A DNA stretch of 64,000 nt from Mesorhizobium ventifaucium (GTDB lineage: Bacteria > Pseudomonadota > Alphaproteobacteria > Rhizobiales > Rhizobiaceae), in the NCBI RefSeq assembly GCF_935822925.1, contig NZ_CAKXZS010000003.1, positions 20,214-84,213 on the forward strand. Direction: 5' to 3'. Of this stretch, positions 50,187 to 58,849 are shown piece by piece. Each line of letters starts with the position of its first letter. Positions within the stretch are counted from its first letter, which is position 1. The notes below the pieces were generated by a model. It did not search any database, was not told the origin of the DNA, and saw only the letters and a list, made by a program, of their open reading frames with translations. The translations under genes were made by a program, and so were the position numbers.

Positions 50187-52469
50187 TCAGCGGGCCTTTT
50201 GGGCGCCATCGGCATCCTTGCCGACCGCGTCATTCCGCCAGACATGGATCGCTTCGAATGCGTCCCATGCGATCGACACAATGTCGAGATCCCTGTCACC
50301 GTCGAGGTCGACCGTCCTTGCTCCCAGATGGCTTTCCATCCCTTCGCCGACCAGCTGCTCGATGAACCGTCCCCCACCCAGATTATGCCAGCTCGAGAGG
50401 CGAAGTGCGCCGCGATGCTCGCCCATGATAAGATCCGGCCTGCCGTCCCCAGTCATATCGGAAATTGAAAGGCTATTAAGGGACCCGCGCGAGGTGATTT
50501 CGTGTTGCTCCCAGTCGGAGGAGCTGTCGCCGGGGTTGTGCCACCAATACGCCTTAGCGCTGTCGGCTTTGCCATTTTCCTCGGTCACGACGATGTCCGC
50601 ACGTCCATCGCCATCAAGATCGGCGGCCGCGACGCGGTCGGGATAGACCATTTCAGGAACTTTTCCAACATGCCGAAGCTCCCAGTCTGGCGAGCCGTCA
50701 CCTGGATTGCGCCACCATGCGGCCGTCTTTGCATCGCCGGTCGTGGCGACAAGGTCAAGTAGACCGTCGCCATCGATATCGGCGAATGCGATCCCTTCAT
50801 CAGACGCTTCGGCGCAGATGCGGGTGCGCGGCCATGGCTCGACTGTTGGATCGTCAGGAATCTTAAAGTAGAAAACCCCACCGCCACTCGAGACCGCCAG
50901 CTCCGGCTTCCCACGTTTTACGACCTGGGCTAGCGCATGGCCCTGAGAGCCGAGCTCATGACTGGCGGCGGGAACCTCTCCGATCTCGTGCTCTTCAAAG
51001 CGGTGCGCTTCAATGTCCTCGGCATGGAGCCACACCAGATGCAGCGCCCTGCCTCCGCCGCGCTGTGCTATGACCTCCCCGCGCCCGTCACCATCGAGAT
51101 CCAGGGCCGCGACCGCGTCCACACCCTCGGCAAGCGGGGTCCGTTCCCATTCTGTGTTCCAGGCTTCGGACGGTTGACGGTACCAGAACGGACCCGAGAT
51201 GATGTCAGTGAGATCATCACTATCCATGGCGGAAAAAGCGATCCCAAAGGAGCGGACGTGCCCGTTCGTGATGCGATGATAGGTCCAGCGGTCGAGGCGG
51301 ACCGATGCAGGCGGATCCAGTCGATTGATCCACACTCTGACAGGCGGGTTGCCCACCCAGTTCGCCCCATAGATGTCAAAATCGCCGTCCCTGTCGACAT
51401 CGGCGACGACGCCGTTGTGGAGACCCACATCGTCGATCACTTGACGGGCCCAGCGCGTTCCTCGCCCGTCGACATTGTAATGGATCGCGAGCTTGCGCTC
51501 CTCGGTCGTATGCATCTGCCCGACAACGACATCGTTGTCCCCGTCTCCGTCCATATCGGCGGCCTGCAGCGTATGGGCGCCCGCGACAGAAGGCTGAATG
51601 ACATGGCGGATCCAGCGGCCCGTCGGTCCGGCGAGGGGCTGGAACCAGGCGACGTCGTCAGTGTGCTCGGAACTTGAAGTCAGAATGTCGGCGCGGCCGT
51701 CCTGGTCAAGGTCGGTGACGAGCGCCTTGAATGCAGGATTGAACGGACCAAGCTCGTAGCTGCGCCATAGTGCTGCATCGCGTGCTGCCGCTGCGCCTGG
51801 ATTCGACGCCCATACTCCGTGCAGGACGAGATCGACATCAGCATCGCCGTCAATATCACCGATTGCCGTTCCCTCTTCGCCAAGGTTGAAGAAGAACAAG
51901 CCCACGCGGGTCCAGGAGCTGGGGCTTTCTTGGAAGAAAATCATCACTTCGCCAGGCGCCCGTACGACGATATCAACGAGGCCGTCCCCGTCGAAATCAG
52001 CCGCCTTGATGTCTTTGCCCCAGCTGCCGACTGCACCGATTTCCCGACGCTTCCAGCTGGGACCGTGGGTCGGGTTACCATTCGGCCGGGGGTTCTCGAA
52101 CCAGACGAGATTGACAGCATCGGGCCCATCGGCCGTGACGATGTCGGGATCACCGTCCCCATCGATGTCGGCAAGCACTCCGTCGGTGGTGAACTCGACG
52201 TGGGGCCTCGCGATTACGGTGTGAACCAGATCGGGCCACCGCCACCAAGACATCGCATCCTCGGGGAAGCCACCAAGAACGAAATCTAGTCGACTGTCGC
52301 CGTCTATATCGCCAACAAGCTTTACGTCTCCTGAATAGGGGGCAATCTCTTTGCGTTCAAAAACAAGACCCGACTGTAGAATCTCTTCGGGAGGTCCCTG
52401 TCCCCGAGCGGCCTCGCAACTTGCGAGGGTGTACCCGATCATCAGGACCGCGATCAGGCGGCCGAACAT
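50187..52469 (-). CDS. VCBS/FG-GAP repeat lipoprotein
   Basis: The 760-residue protein has a lipoprotein signal (LIAVLMIGYTLASC, lipobox cysteine 18) and then about ten repeats with DxDGDGxxD calcium-binding loops such as DIDGDGDPDIV, DFDGDGLVDIV, DMDGDGDNDVV and DLDGDGRADIV. These should form a beta-propeller or two of FG-GAP type, anchored at the cell surface or periplasmic membrane. The ATG at 52469 is one base past the TAG of the decayed PIG-L gene, so translation may once have been coupled. A related relic is at 39330. It may bind or organise polysaccharide or adhesins. Confidence 0.85.
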   Translation of the reverse strand: MFGRLIAVLMIGYTLASCEAARGQGPPEEILQSGLVFERKEIAPYSGDVKLVGDIDGDSRLDFVLGGFPEDAMSWWRWPDLVHTVIARPHVEFTTDGVLADIDGDGDPDIVTADGPDAVNLVWFENPRPNGNPTHGPSWKRREIGAVGSWGKDIKAADFDGDGLVDIVVRAPGEVMIFFQESPSSWTRVGLFFFNLGEEGTAIGDIDGDADVDLVLHGVWASNPGAAAARDAALWRSYELGPFNPAFKALVTDLDQDGRADILTSSSEHTDDVAWFQPLAGPTGRWIRHVIQPSVAGAHTLQAADMDGDGDNDVVVGQMHTTEERKLAIHYNVDGRGTRWARQVIDDVGLHNGVVADVDRDGDFDIYGANWVGNPPVRVWINRLDPPASVRLDRWTYHRITNGHVRSFGIAFSAMDSDDLTDIISGPFWYRQPSEAWNTEWERTPLAEGVDAVAALDLDGDGRGEVIAQRGGGRALHLVWLHAEDIEAHRFEEHEIGEVPAASHELGSQGHALAQVVKRGKPELAVSSGGGVFYFKIPDDPTVEPWPRTRICAEASDEGIAFADIDGDGLLDLVATTGDAKTAAWWRNPGDGSPDWELRHVGKVPEMVYPDRVAAADLDGDGRADIVVTEENGKADSAKAYWWHNPGDSSSDWEQHEITSRGSLNSLSISDMTGDGRPDLIMGEHRGALRLSSWHNLGGGRFIEQLVGEGMESHLGARTVDLDGDRDLDIVSIAWDAFEAIHVWRNDAVGKDADGAQKAR

Positions 52470-52470
52470 G

Positions 52471-53172
52471 CTAAATGTTGATTTCGCAGCGGGGGAACAT
52501 TTCGTAGTCGGCCAGCAGCCGTCCGACGAAATCCCCCCCCGACAAGTCCGACAGCGTCCGCCATTCATCTTGGTTCTCCAGGCGCATCTGCGACGCATGC
52601 GCCGCCAGCGCTTCCTGCATTATGCCGATAACATCGCCAAGATAGGCGAGGCTATTGGGCGTGGACGACGCAATGGTACCAATCCAGGCTGGATACTCGA
52701 ATACCGTAACAGGGCGACCCTAAGCACGAAGCGCCGCGCGAACTGCTGCATTGACGGCGACATGATGGGAAGTCGGATACTTTGCATAGTTCACGAAAAC
52801 GCTCTGCGGCCGCCATGACTTGAGCATCGACACGACCGCATGTGTTATCTCATGAACGTGATGATTGGCCGCCCCGCCTGGAAGGCGTAAGAAGGTAACA
52901 CTTTCGGATGAAGCGCCCAGACGATGAACTGCTTCTATGGCTCCGGCTTCGCGTGTCGTCCGCAAGGTTTCAGGATGCCTAAGGTCGCGACGGCGGCGCC
53001 ATCGGCGACAAAAACCAAACGGACCTAGGCACCCGAGGCAATCTTTTTGGCCGCAACGCCACCGCAACCCAGCGTCTCATCATCCGGATGTGGCGCAACA
53101 AATGACAGCCGACGCTGACCAGTCGCCTACTTCAAACGGCTTAAGTCGCAGTCGCAATTTACTATCAAGCAT
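52471..53172 (-). pseudogene. PIG-L deacetylase gene, inactivated (copy 2)
   Basis: The frame begins at ATG 53172 like copy 1, but a base insertion before the HPDDETLG motif, an in-frame TAG soon after it, another TAG just before GRPVTVFEYP and an internal deletion of about 35 codons destroy it. The C-terminal part (HASQMRLENQDEWRTLSDLSGGDFVGRLLADYEMF) is still well readable. It ends in TAG one base before the VCBS gene start. A run of eight Cs at 52533-52540 is a possible slippage site. Confidence 0.88.
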
Positions 53173-53307
53173 GGTGCTGAAGGTCCGCCTAAGGTCCACG
53201 TTGGTGCGCTTCCATCATCCGTTCGCTCGCGTTGTTGAAGGCCGATCGCCCGTGGTAACAGAACTCACGGGCGTTCGAGACCTGTGCTTGTTGGTGGGGA
53301 AGACTTT

Positions 53308-53575
53308 ATGAAAGTGGGTATCCTCGCGGGAGGATTTGGGACACGGCTGGCCGAGGAAACAGAGAGCCTGCACGTGTTCAAGCCGCAATGGACGGCCCGA
53401 CGCGGCGTCGCGCAGCGCTACGAGGCATTCGGCACTGTTGGTTTCTTGTTTGAAGAGTTCGAGGGGGGAGCGCTTCAGGCGCATCGCCCACGTGAAGAAG
53501 CTGATCCGCGATTGCGAACTGGACGAGCACCTGGTCGCGTTCCCGTTCTGGCCAAAGCAGACTGAGCCGGGCTAA
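53308..53575 (+). pseudogene. Chimeric relic: cytidylyltransferase start fused to SDR end (copy 2)
   Basis: The sequence starts MKVGILAGGFGTRLAEETE, matching the first 19 residues of the cytidylyltransferase at 43589. It then jumps directly to LHVFKPQWTARRGVAQRYEAF, matching the C-terminus of the SDR at 44364. A single deletion between those two sites in a copy of 43589-45407 explains it. A frameshift follows, with the SDR end (RIAHVKKLIRDCELDEHL) in another frame. It shows that copy 2 once held both genes in the same order. Confidence 0.87.
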
Positions 53576-53585
53576 GGGGGACGAT

Positions 53586-54839
53586 ATGGACATGATGTGC
53601 CTAGATGCGAATTCGGTGACCGAGCGGGCCTGTCGATCTTGCGGTGGAAGTGGCATTGAGACGTTTCTTGAGTTCGGTAAAACGCCACTGGCCGATCGCC
53701 TTCTCACCAGCAGCGACATCGCGGAACCGGAGCCCATTTTTCCGCTGCGCGTCGCGTTCTGCAAAGACTGCAGCCTCGTCCAGATCACCGAAACGGTGAA
53801 TCCGATAATTCTTTTTGCCGATTCTTATCCATATTATTCTTCTTTCTCCCCTGCTCTCTTAAAGCATTCGCGTGCGAATGCGGTTGATCTGATCAACCGC
53901 CGCGGTCTTGGCCCGGAGAGCCTTGTCATCGAATTGGCGAGCAATGATGGTTATCTGCTGAAGAACTACGTCGAGGCGGGAATTCGGGTGCTCGGAATTG
54001 ATCCGGCCGACGGACCTGCCGCCGCTGCCGAGAGGGTCGGCGTGCCCACGCGCTGTGCATTCTTCACCCGCGATCTCGCGGAAACGCTGCGCGCGCAAGG
54101 TATGCGCGCGGACATTATCCATGCCAATAACGTGCTCGCCCACGTGGCCGACACCAACGGATTTGTGGCAGGAATTGCCCGACTTCTCAAGGATGACGGT
54201 GTGGCGGTTATCGAGGCACCCTATGTCGAACCTTTGATCGAACATTGTGAGTTCGACACGATCTATCACGAGCATCTTTGCTATTTTTCAGTTACTGCAC
54301 TGGATAAGCTCTTTCGCCGTCACGGGCTTTACCTCAATGAGGTCAAGCACCTTTCAATCCACGGCGGTTCACTGCGCCTTTATGTGGAACCGCGCGAGAA
54401 CGTGGGTGCGACAGTAAAGGAACAGCTTGCCCATGAAGCCTCGCGCGGGATCGATGCGATCGGCTATTTCCGCGATTTCTCCACCAAGGTCGACGCGCTG
54501 AAGCGCGACCTTTCCACGCTCTTGCGCCGGTTAAAGTCGCAGGGTGCCACGATTGCCGCCTATGGAGCGGCAGCCAAGGGAGCAACGCTGATTAACACCG
54601 TCGGCATCGGGCGCGACCTCGTTGACTTCGTCGTGGATCGCAACGTCTATAAACACAACAAATACATGCCCGGACAGCGCCTGCCGATCCGCTCGACTGA
54701 AGCGCTTCTCGAGGTGCAACCCGACTACGTCCTTCTCCTTGCTTGGAATTTCGTAGACGAAATTCTCGATCAACAGGCTGAGTATCGTGCACGCGGCGGA
54801 AAATTCATCGTCCCCGTCCCAACGCCGAGAATCATATGA
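53586..54839 (+). CDS. SAM-dependent C-methyltransferase of NDP-sugars (zinc-containing type)
   Basis: This 417-residue enzyme is of the class that methylates carbon in NDP-deoxysugars, like TylC3 and NovU. The N-terminal domain binds zinc through C16, C19, C59 and C62 (ACRSCGG; FCKDCSL). The central SAM domain has VIELASNDGYLLKNY and DIIHANNVLAHV. The C-terminal domain has YGAAAKGATLINTVGIG and VVDRNVYKHNKYMPG. The family order zinc, SAM, C-terminal domain is complete. It follows the chimeric relic and overlaps the next methyltransferase by ATGA. It is the intact counterpart of the relic at 45445. Confidence 0.87.
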   Translation: MDMMCLDANSVTERACRSCGGSGIETFLEFGKTPLADRLLTSSDIAEPEPIFPLRVAFCKDCSLVQITETVNPIILFADSYPYYSSFSPALLKHSRANAVDLINRRGLGPESLVIELASNDGYLLKNYVEAGIRVLGIDPADGPAAAAERVGVPTRCAFFTRDLAETLRAQGMRADIIHANNVLAHVADTNGFVAGIARLLKDDGVAVIEAPYVEPLIEHCEFDTIYHEHLCYFSVTALDKLFRRHGLYLNEVKHLSIHGGSLRLYVEPRENVGATVKEQLAHEASRGIDAIGYFRDFSTKVDALKRDLSTLLRRLKSQGATIAAYGAAAKGATLINTVGIGRDLVDFVVDRNVYKHNKYMPGQRLPIRSTEALLEVQPDYVLLLAWNFVDEILDQQAEYRARGGKFIVPVPTPRII

Positions 54840-56059
54840 CAAAACAGGCGGACCGCGCGCAAATGGCTTGCCTGAAAGCCGATGGACCGACGCAGTCGAC
54901 GGCTTCCATTCGAACCGATTGCTTGGTCTGCGGTCAGCGAAATCTGCTCAATTCGGTGCTATTCGAAGCGTTGCCCCTGCTCTGCAACGCGCTTTGTGCG
55001 GACGCGGCATCGGCGCGCGCGGCACAGACCGGCAGATTTGCGACTACCTTCTGCCTCGGCTGCACGCACGTCTTCAACGCCTCATTCGAGGAAAATCGCA
55101 TCGGTTATACGCAAAGCTACGAGAATTCGCTTCATTTCTCCCCCCGTTTCGTGGCGTTTGTTGAAACGCTGGCCGAGCGCCTGAGCAGGACCTACGCGCT
55201 CTCGGGGAAGACGATCGTCGATATTGGATGCGGCAAGGGGGATTTCCTGAAGCGGCTAAGCATGATCAGCGGTGCGCAGGGAATCGGTTTCGACAAGAGC
55301 TTCGAGGACAATCGGGGGGAGGCGGTCCCTGGCGTACGATTTATCAACGACTGGTTCGGCGATTCCTACGCGGATCTGCGTCCTGACCTAGTGGTATGCC
55401 GCCAGGTTCTCGAACATATCGCCGAGCCGGTGAAATTCCTGCGCGGCCTTCGCGCCCATCCGGGCATCGGACCGGAGACGGTGTTCTTCTTTGAAGTCCC
55501 GAATGTCCTTTACACGCTCCGAGATATGGGAATCTGGGACATCATTTATGAGCACGCCTCCTATTTCACGCCCGCTTCGCTGAACGCGGCGTTCGAGACG
55601 GCTGGCTTTCGAGTGCTGGATGCAGGGACGTCTTTTGGCGACCAGTATCTTTACATTGAGGCGCGGCCGGCTGCCCCCAAGAACGTTACTTCCGTTGACA
55701 GCCGCGAGATCGAAATGCTCGTCCGCGATTTCGAGCGCGCCTATCGCGACAAGATCGAGCGATTGGGTGGTTACATCGCGAGGCGCAATCCCCAGCAGAC
55801 CGTCGTCTGGGGAGGGGGATCGAAGGGCATTACATTCGTCAACGTGGTGCCAGGCGCCGATCGGATCCGCGCGATCATCGACGTGAATCCGCACAAGCAA
55901 GGTCGCTTTGCCCCAGGAACCGCCACTCCGGTCCTTGCTCCGGAGGAGTTGCGCGGCCAACCAGTCGAAACAATCATCGTCATGAACCCGCTCTACCGCG
56001 AGGAGATCACCAGTCTCGTAGCGGAGCTCGGCTTCACACCGGAGATTGCGGTTGCATGA
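54836..56059 (+). CDS. Second C-methyltransferase-type SAM enzyme
   Basis: The 407-residue protein has the same three-part plan as its neighbour: an N-terminal part with CLVCGQRN and FCLGCTHV (zinc ligands), a SAM domain with IVDIGCGKGDFLKRL and VVCRQVLEHIAEPVKFL, and a C-terminal part with VVWGGGSKGITFVNVVPG and IDVNPHKQGRFAPGT. It is closer to the third enzyme at 58850 than to the first at 53586. Translation is coupled to the upstream gene by ATGA. It may methylate a different carbon or a different sugar. A truncated copy follows at once. Confidence 0.84.
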   Translation: MTKQADRAQMACLKADGPTQSTASIRTDCLVCGQRNLLNSVLFEALPLLCNALCADAASARAAQTGRFATTFCLGCTHVFNASFEENRIGYTQSYENSLHFSPRFVAFVETLAERLSRTYALSGKTIVDIGCGKGDFLKRLSMISGAQGIGFDKSFEDNRGEAVPGVRFINDWFGDSYADLRPDLVVCRQVLEHIAEPVKFLRGLRAHPGIGPETVFFFEVPNVLYTLRDMGIWDIIYEHASYFTPASLNAAFETAGFRVLDAGTSFGDQYLYIEARPAAPKNVTSVDSREIEMLVRDFERAYRDKIERLGGYIARRNPQQTVVWGGGSKGITFVNVVPGADRIRAIIDVNPHKQGRFAPGTATPVLAPEELRGQPVETIIVMNPLYREEITSLVAELGFTPEIAVA

Positions 56060-56199
56060 AAGTTCAATTCAACCGCAGCGGCGCGAAAGCGCAGGATTGG
56101 TAGGGGATACTCCCACCAAGGGTCATCGGACTTTCTCGCCTCGTTTTACCCCGACAATCTGGCAGAGAGGCGCTCACCTTGATTGCCGCGGGCACCTCG

Positions 56200-56835
56200 C
56201 TTGCCCTTGAACATCAGCCGGCGCGGAAAGAGGTAGCCTCCCGCTTCTTGATCGCCTGCGCGGATGGGCGTGTGGGACGCGGGATGGTCCATCGGTAATC
56301 GTGCTGCACCAAACTGCCCCGGGTGCGTAAGACATACGTCGTTTGGGGACGTTTACGTTCCCACGCTCCGGCGTAGCGCCGAGCTACAGCACCTGTGGGG
56401 ACGCGACCGTGACCAGTATCTCTTCATCGAAGCAAGCCTCCCGAAATCGGATGACGGCCGGTCTTTCAAGCCCTGGAGGGATCGATACCTTGGTCCGCCG
56501 CTTCGACCAAACCTATCGCGACAAAGTCGCTGGTGGCGCGATTACCCATTACCTTGCAACACGGAATCGAGAGCAGACCGTTGTCTGGGGTGCGGGATCA
56601 AAGGGCATCACTTTCGTCAACGTCGTTCCCGAGGGCGCGCGGATCAGCGCCCTGGTCGACGACAACCCGCACAAGCAAGGTCGCTTTGCTCCAGGTACAG
56701 GCACGCCTGTGGTTGGGCGGGAGAGCCTGCGCGGCAGACCCTGCGGTCGATATTGTGATGAACCCGCTCTATCGGGACGGAGTTGCCCAGGCGGCGAATA
56801 AGCTTGGTCTCGCGCCGGATATCATCATTGCATGA
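56200..56835 (+). pseudogene. C-terminal relic of a further C-methyltransferase copy
   Basis: After the intact gene, DQYLFIEASLP appears in one frame. From about 56490 another frame gives RRFDQTYRDKVAGGAITHY and VVWGAGSKGITFVNVVPEG. A third frame ends with DIVMNPLYRDGVAQ and PDIIIA at 56835. These match the C-terminal half of the 54836-56059 protein in order, with at least two frameshifts and no N-terminal half. It is the remnant of a tandem duplication. Its last bases overlap the convergent DUF707 gene. Confidence 0.85.
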
Positions 56836-57805
56836 GCCGGCGACCCACCCTTTGTGGCTGACGGACTGACTTTACCACTCCATCGACGTCGATCCGTTGC
56901 AGGTTGACCGGCCTCAGCCAGCAATGTCGCGTATAGTCGGTCGACCGACGCATAAACTGTGTCCAATTGAGTGGTGTCCTGAACAGCGCCCGCCAAAGGG
57001 ACAGGGAGTTAAGCCCGATCAGAAAGCGAGACTGGACGAGCTGCCCGCGCCTGTCCACCGCTGCATAGGTTACGAACCCGCGAAACGCAGTGCCGAACCT
57101 CTTCAGCACAGCATCAACCTGCACGTCGTAGCGTTCGTTGGCAGCGAAACCTTGAAGCGACTTTGTTGTCCCGACCGGCCGCGTGTGTCTTACAACAACA
57201 TCGTCAACTATGGCGTACCGCAACCAAGGCATGTCAGTCAGGCGGGTCCAAAGAAGGTCTATTCCCGTTTCGTAGCCGAGCCCGAACAATTTCATCGCCG
57301 TTTGCAGGCACTTGGCGCTGAACACCGGGCACATCATCTCGACCGTGTTGGTATATCGCAACAAGTATCTGTCACCGCTGACAAGCGTCGCTGCGTAGGA
57401 GAAATAGCTGTTCCAAGACAGTGCTGGCTGAAACAGATCAAGTTTATAGCGGCGGCCGATAGCGAACAGACGATTCAAGTCCAGCTTCGTCGTCTCGATG
57501 TCATCATCGATCAGTGCAATGAGATCGTATCGCGTCACAATTTCAGGGTAGCGTTGAAACAAGGCATGATAGCCTGCGATCTTGCGCCCCGGGAGAAATA
57601 CGCTGAAATCGTTCTGTCCATGGGAGACGCCAGCCTCGTAGGCGGCGACGAGAAGATCGAAGTCGGCGTCGCCCGCCCCATCAGTCCAACCGGCATGCAA
57701 AGAGCTACGCCCCGCCCGTACGATCACAAGGTTCTTCCTGCCGGTGCCGGCCGGCGGTCCCGATCCAGGCGAACCCTCTGAGCCGTTTGGTTTAGCGCGT
57801 CGCAC
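56825..57805 (-). CDS. DUF707 family protein, glycosyltransferase-like
   Basis: The 326-residue protein starts after a short basic tail with NLVIVRAGRSSLHAGW and contains LIALIDDDIETTKLDLNRLF. This is a DDD motif like the DxD of GT-A glycosyltransferases and is characteristic of DUF707. WNSYFSYAATLVSGDRYLLRYTN and GLGYETGIDLLWTRL are further family blocks. The start is GTG 57805, 10 bases after the upstream GT2 gene, so the two are probably co-transcribed. Enzymatic activity has not been established for most DUF707 proteins. Confidence 0.75.
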   Translation of the reverse strand: MRRAKPNGSEGSPGSGPPAGTGRKNLVIVRAGRSSLHAGWTDGAGDADFDLLVAAYEAGVSHGQNDFSVFLPGRKIAGYHALFQRYPEIVTRYDLIALIDDDIETTKLDLNRLFAIGRRYKLDLFQPALSWNSYFSYAATLVSGDRYLLRYTNTVEMMCPVFSAKCLQTAMKLFGLGYETGIDLLWTRLTDMPWLRYAIVDDVVVRHTRPVGTTKSLQGFAANERYDVQVDAVLKRFGTAFRGFVTYAAVDRRGQLVQSRFLIGLNSLSLWRALFRTPLNWTQFMRRSTDYTRHCWLRPVNLQRIDVDGVVKSVRQPQRVGRRLMQ

Positions 57806-57815
57806 GGTCGATCAG

Positions 57816-58820
57816 TCAGTTATCGGACTTCTGAAGGCGAACGCTGGGAGATTTCCCAAATAGCCCTCCTAGACGCCGAATCGACGTCCCAATCGATTGG
57901 CGCAGGTTTGGCGAGACGGCGCCGATTAGTTCCAGCACATAGCAACCAACCCGGAATGGATGCAGCGCCCACACTGTGAGATAAGGCAATGTCGTATGCA
58001 GCGGCGCGACGCTTCTGCCTTTCCAGGCGATTTCCAGCTGATGCGACAGCAGGCTCAGATGTTCGAAGCACCGGTGGTTCTTGACGCCGGGATTGGTCCA
58101 CTTGCTGCGCGTCATCTTGTCCGCAAGTTTCGTCGAGCGCCCGGCATGATCCCGGTTGTAGAGCGTCATCCCTGGAACGTCGACGAATGTGCCCAGCACC
58201 GCTAGGTCAACCAGAAGAGCGCGGTCAGACATATAGTATTTTCGGTGAAGCGACGTTTTCGCCAGGGCCGCACGGCGCATGATGCCAAACATCGCATTAT
58301 CCGACCCGCCCGCCGCTACTAGCATTCGAAACCGGCGGCCGGGTGTTATCCGTGTCATGTCGGGGAACGTCGTGGCATACACGGAAACATTTGGCTCGCC
58401 GCTGGCAGGCTTAGGAATGACGTTGCTGTTTGCGTCCACATATTCGAGCTTGCCATAAGCAACCACCGCTTCCGGATCCGCGACCAGTGCTTTCACACCA
58501 AGCCTGACGAAATTGGGACTTATGAAATCGTCATGCGCGCACCACTTGAAGAACTCTCCCCGAGCCAGCTGGAAAGTCAGATTGTAGTTACCCGACGCGC
58601 CCAAATTCCTTTCATTCCGGACATAGCGGATTCGTTGGTCGTCAGCGGCGAAGTCGAGACAGATTTCAGCCGTACGGTCGGTAGATGCATTATCAGCTAT
58701 AATCAGCTCGAAATCACCGAAATCCTGCTCGAGGATCGACCGGATCGCCTCGGAGACGAAATTCTCGCCGTTGTAGACCGGCATGCCAAGGGAAACTTGC
58801 GGCGACTTGGAATGTTGCAT
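57816..58820 (-). CDS. Glycosyltransferase family 2 protein
   Basis: This 334-residue GT-A enzyme has VSLGMPVYNGENFVSEAIRSIL at the N-terminus, LIIADNASTDRTAEIC as nucleotide-binding segment and FFKWCAHDDFISPNF with the catalytic HDD. The C-terminus is basic, with one hydrophobic region (ALHPFRVGCYVLELIGAVSP) that could attach it to the membrane. It likely adds one sugar of the repeat unit. It is upstream of the DUF707 gene and downstream of the third methyltransferase on the same strand. Confidence 0.87.
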   Translation of the reverse strand: MQHSKSPQVSLGMPVYNGENFVSEAIRSILEQDFGDFELIIADNASTDRTAEICLDFAADDQRIRYVRNERNLGASGNYNLTFQLARGEFFKWCAHDDFISPNFVRLGVKALVADPEAVVAYGKLEYVDANSNVIPKPASGEPNVSVYATTFPDMTRITPGRRFRMLVAAGGSDNAMFGIMRRAALAKTSLHRKYYMSDRALLVDLAVLGTFVDVPGMTLYNRDHAGRSTKLADKMTRSKWTNPGVKNHRCFEHLSLLSHQLEIAWKGRSVAPLHTTLPYLTVWALHPFRVGCYVLELIGAVSPNLRQSIGTSIRRLGGLFGKSPSVRLQKSDN

Positions 58821-58849
58821 TTTCCAGCTTCTTCTTGACGAGAGCGCAA

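Noticed and set aside
52533..52540. Run of eight Cs as a phase-variation switch for the PIG-L copy
   Set aside because: The frame through the tract is correct as read, and several stops and a deletion elsewhere inactivate the gene, so slippage here could not restore it.
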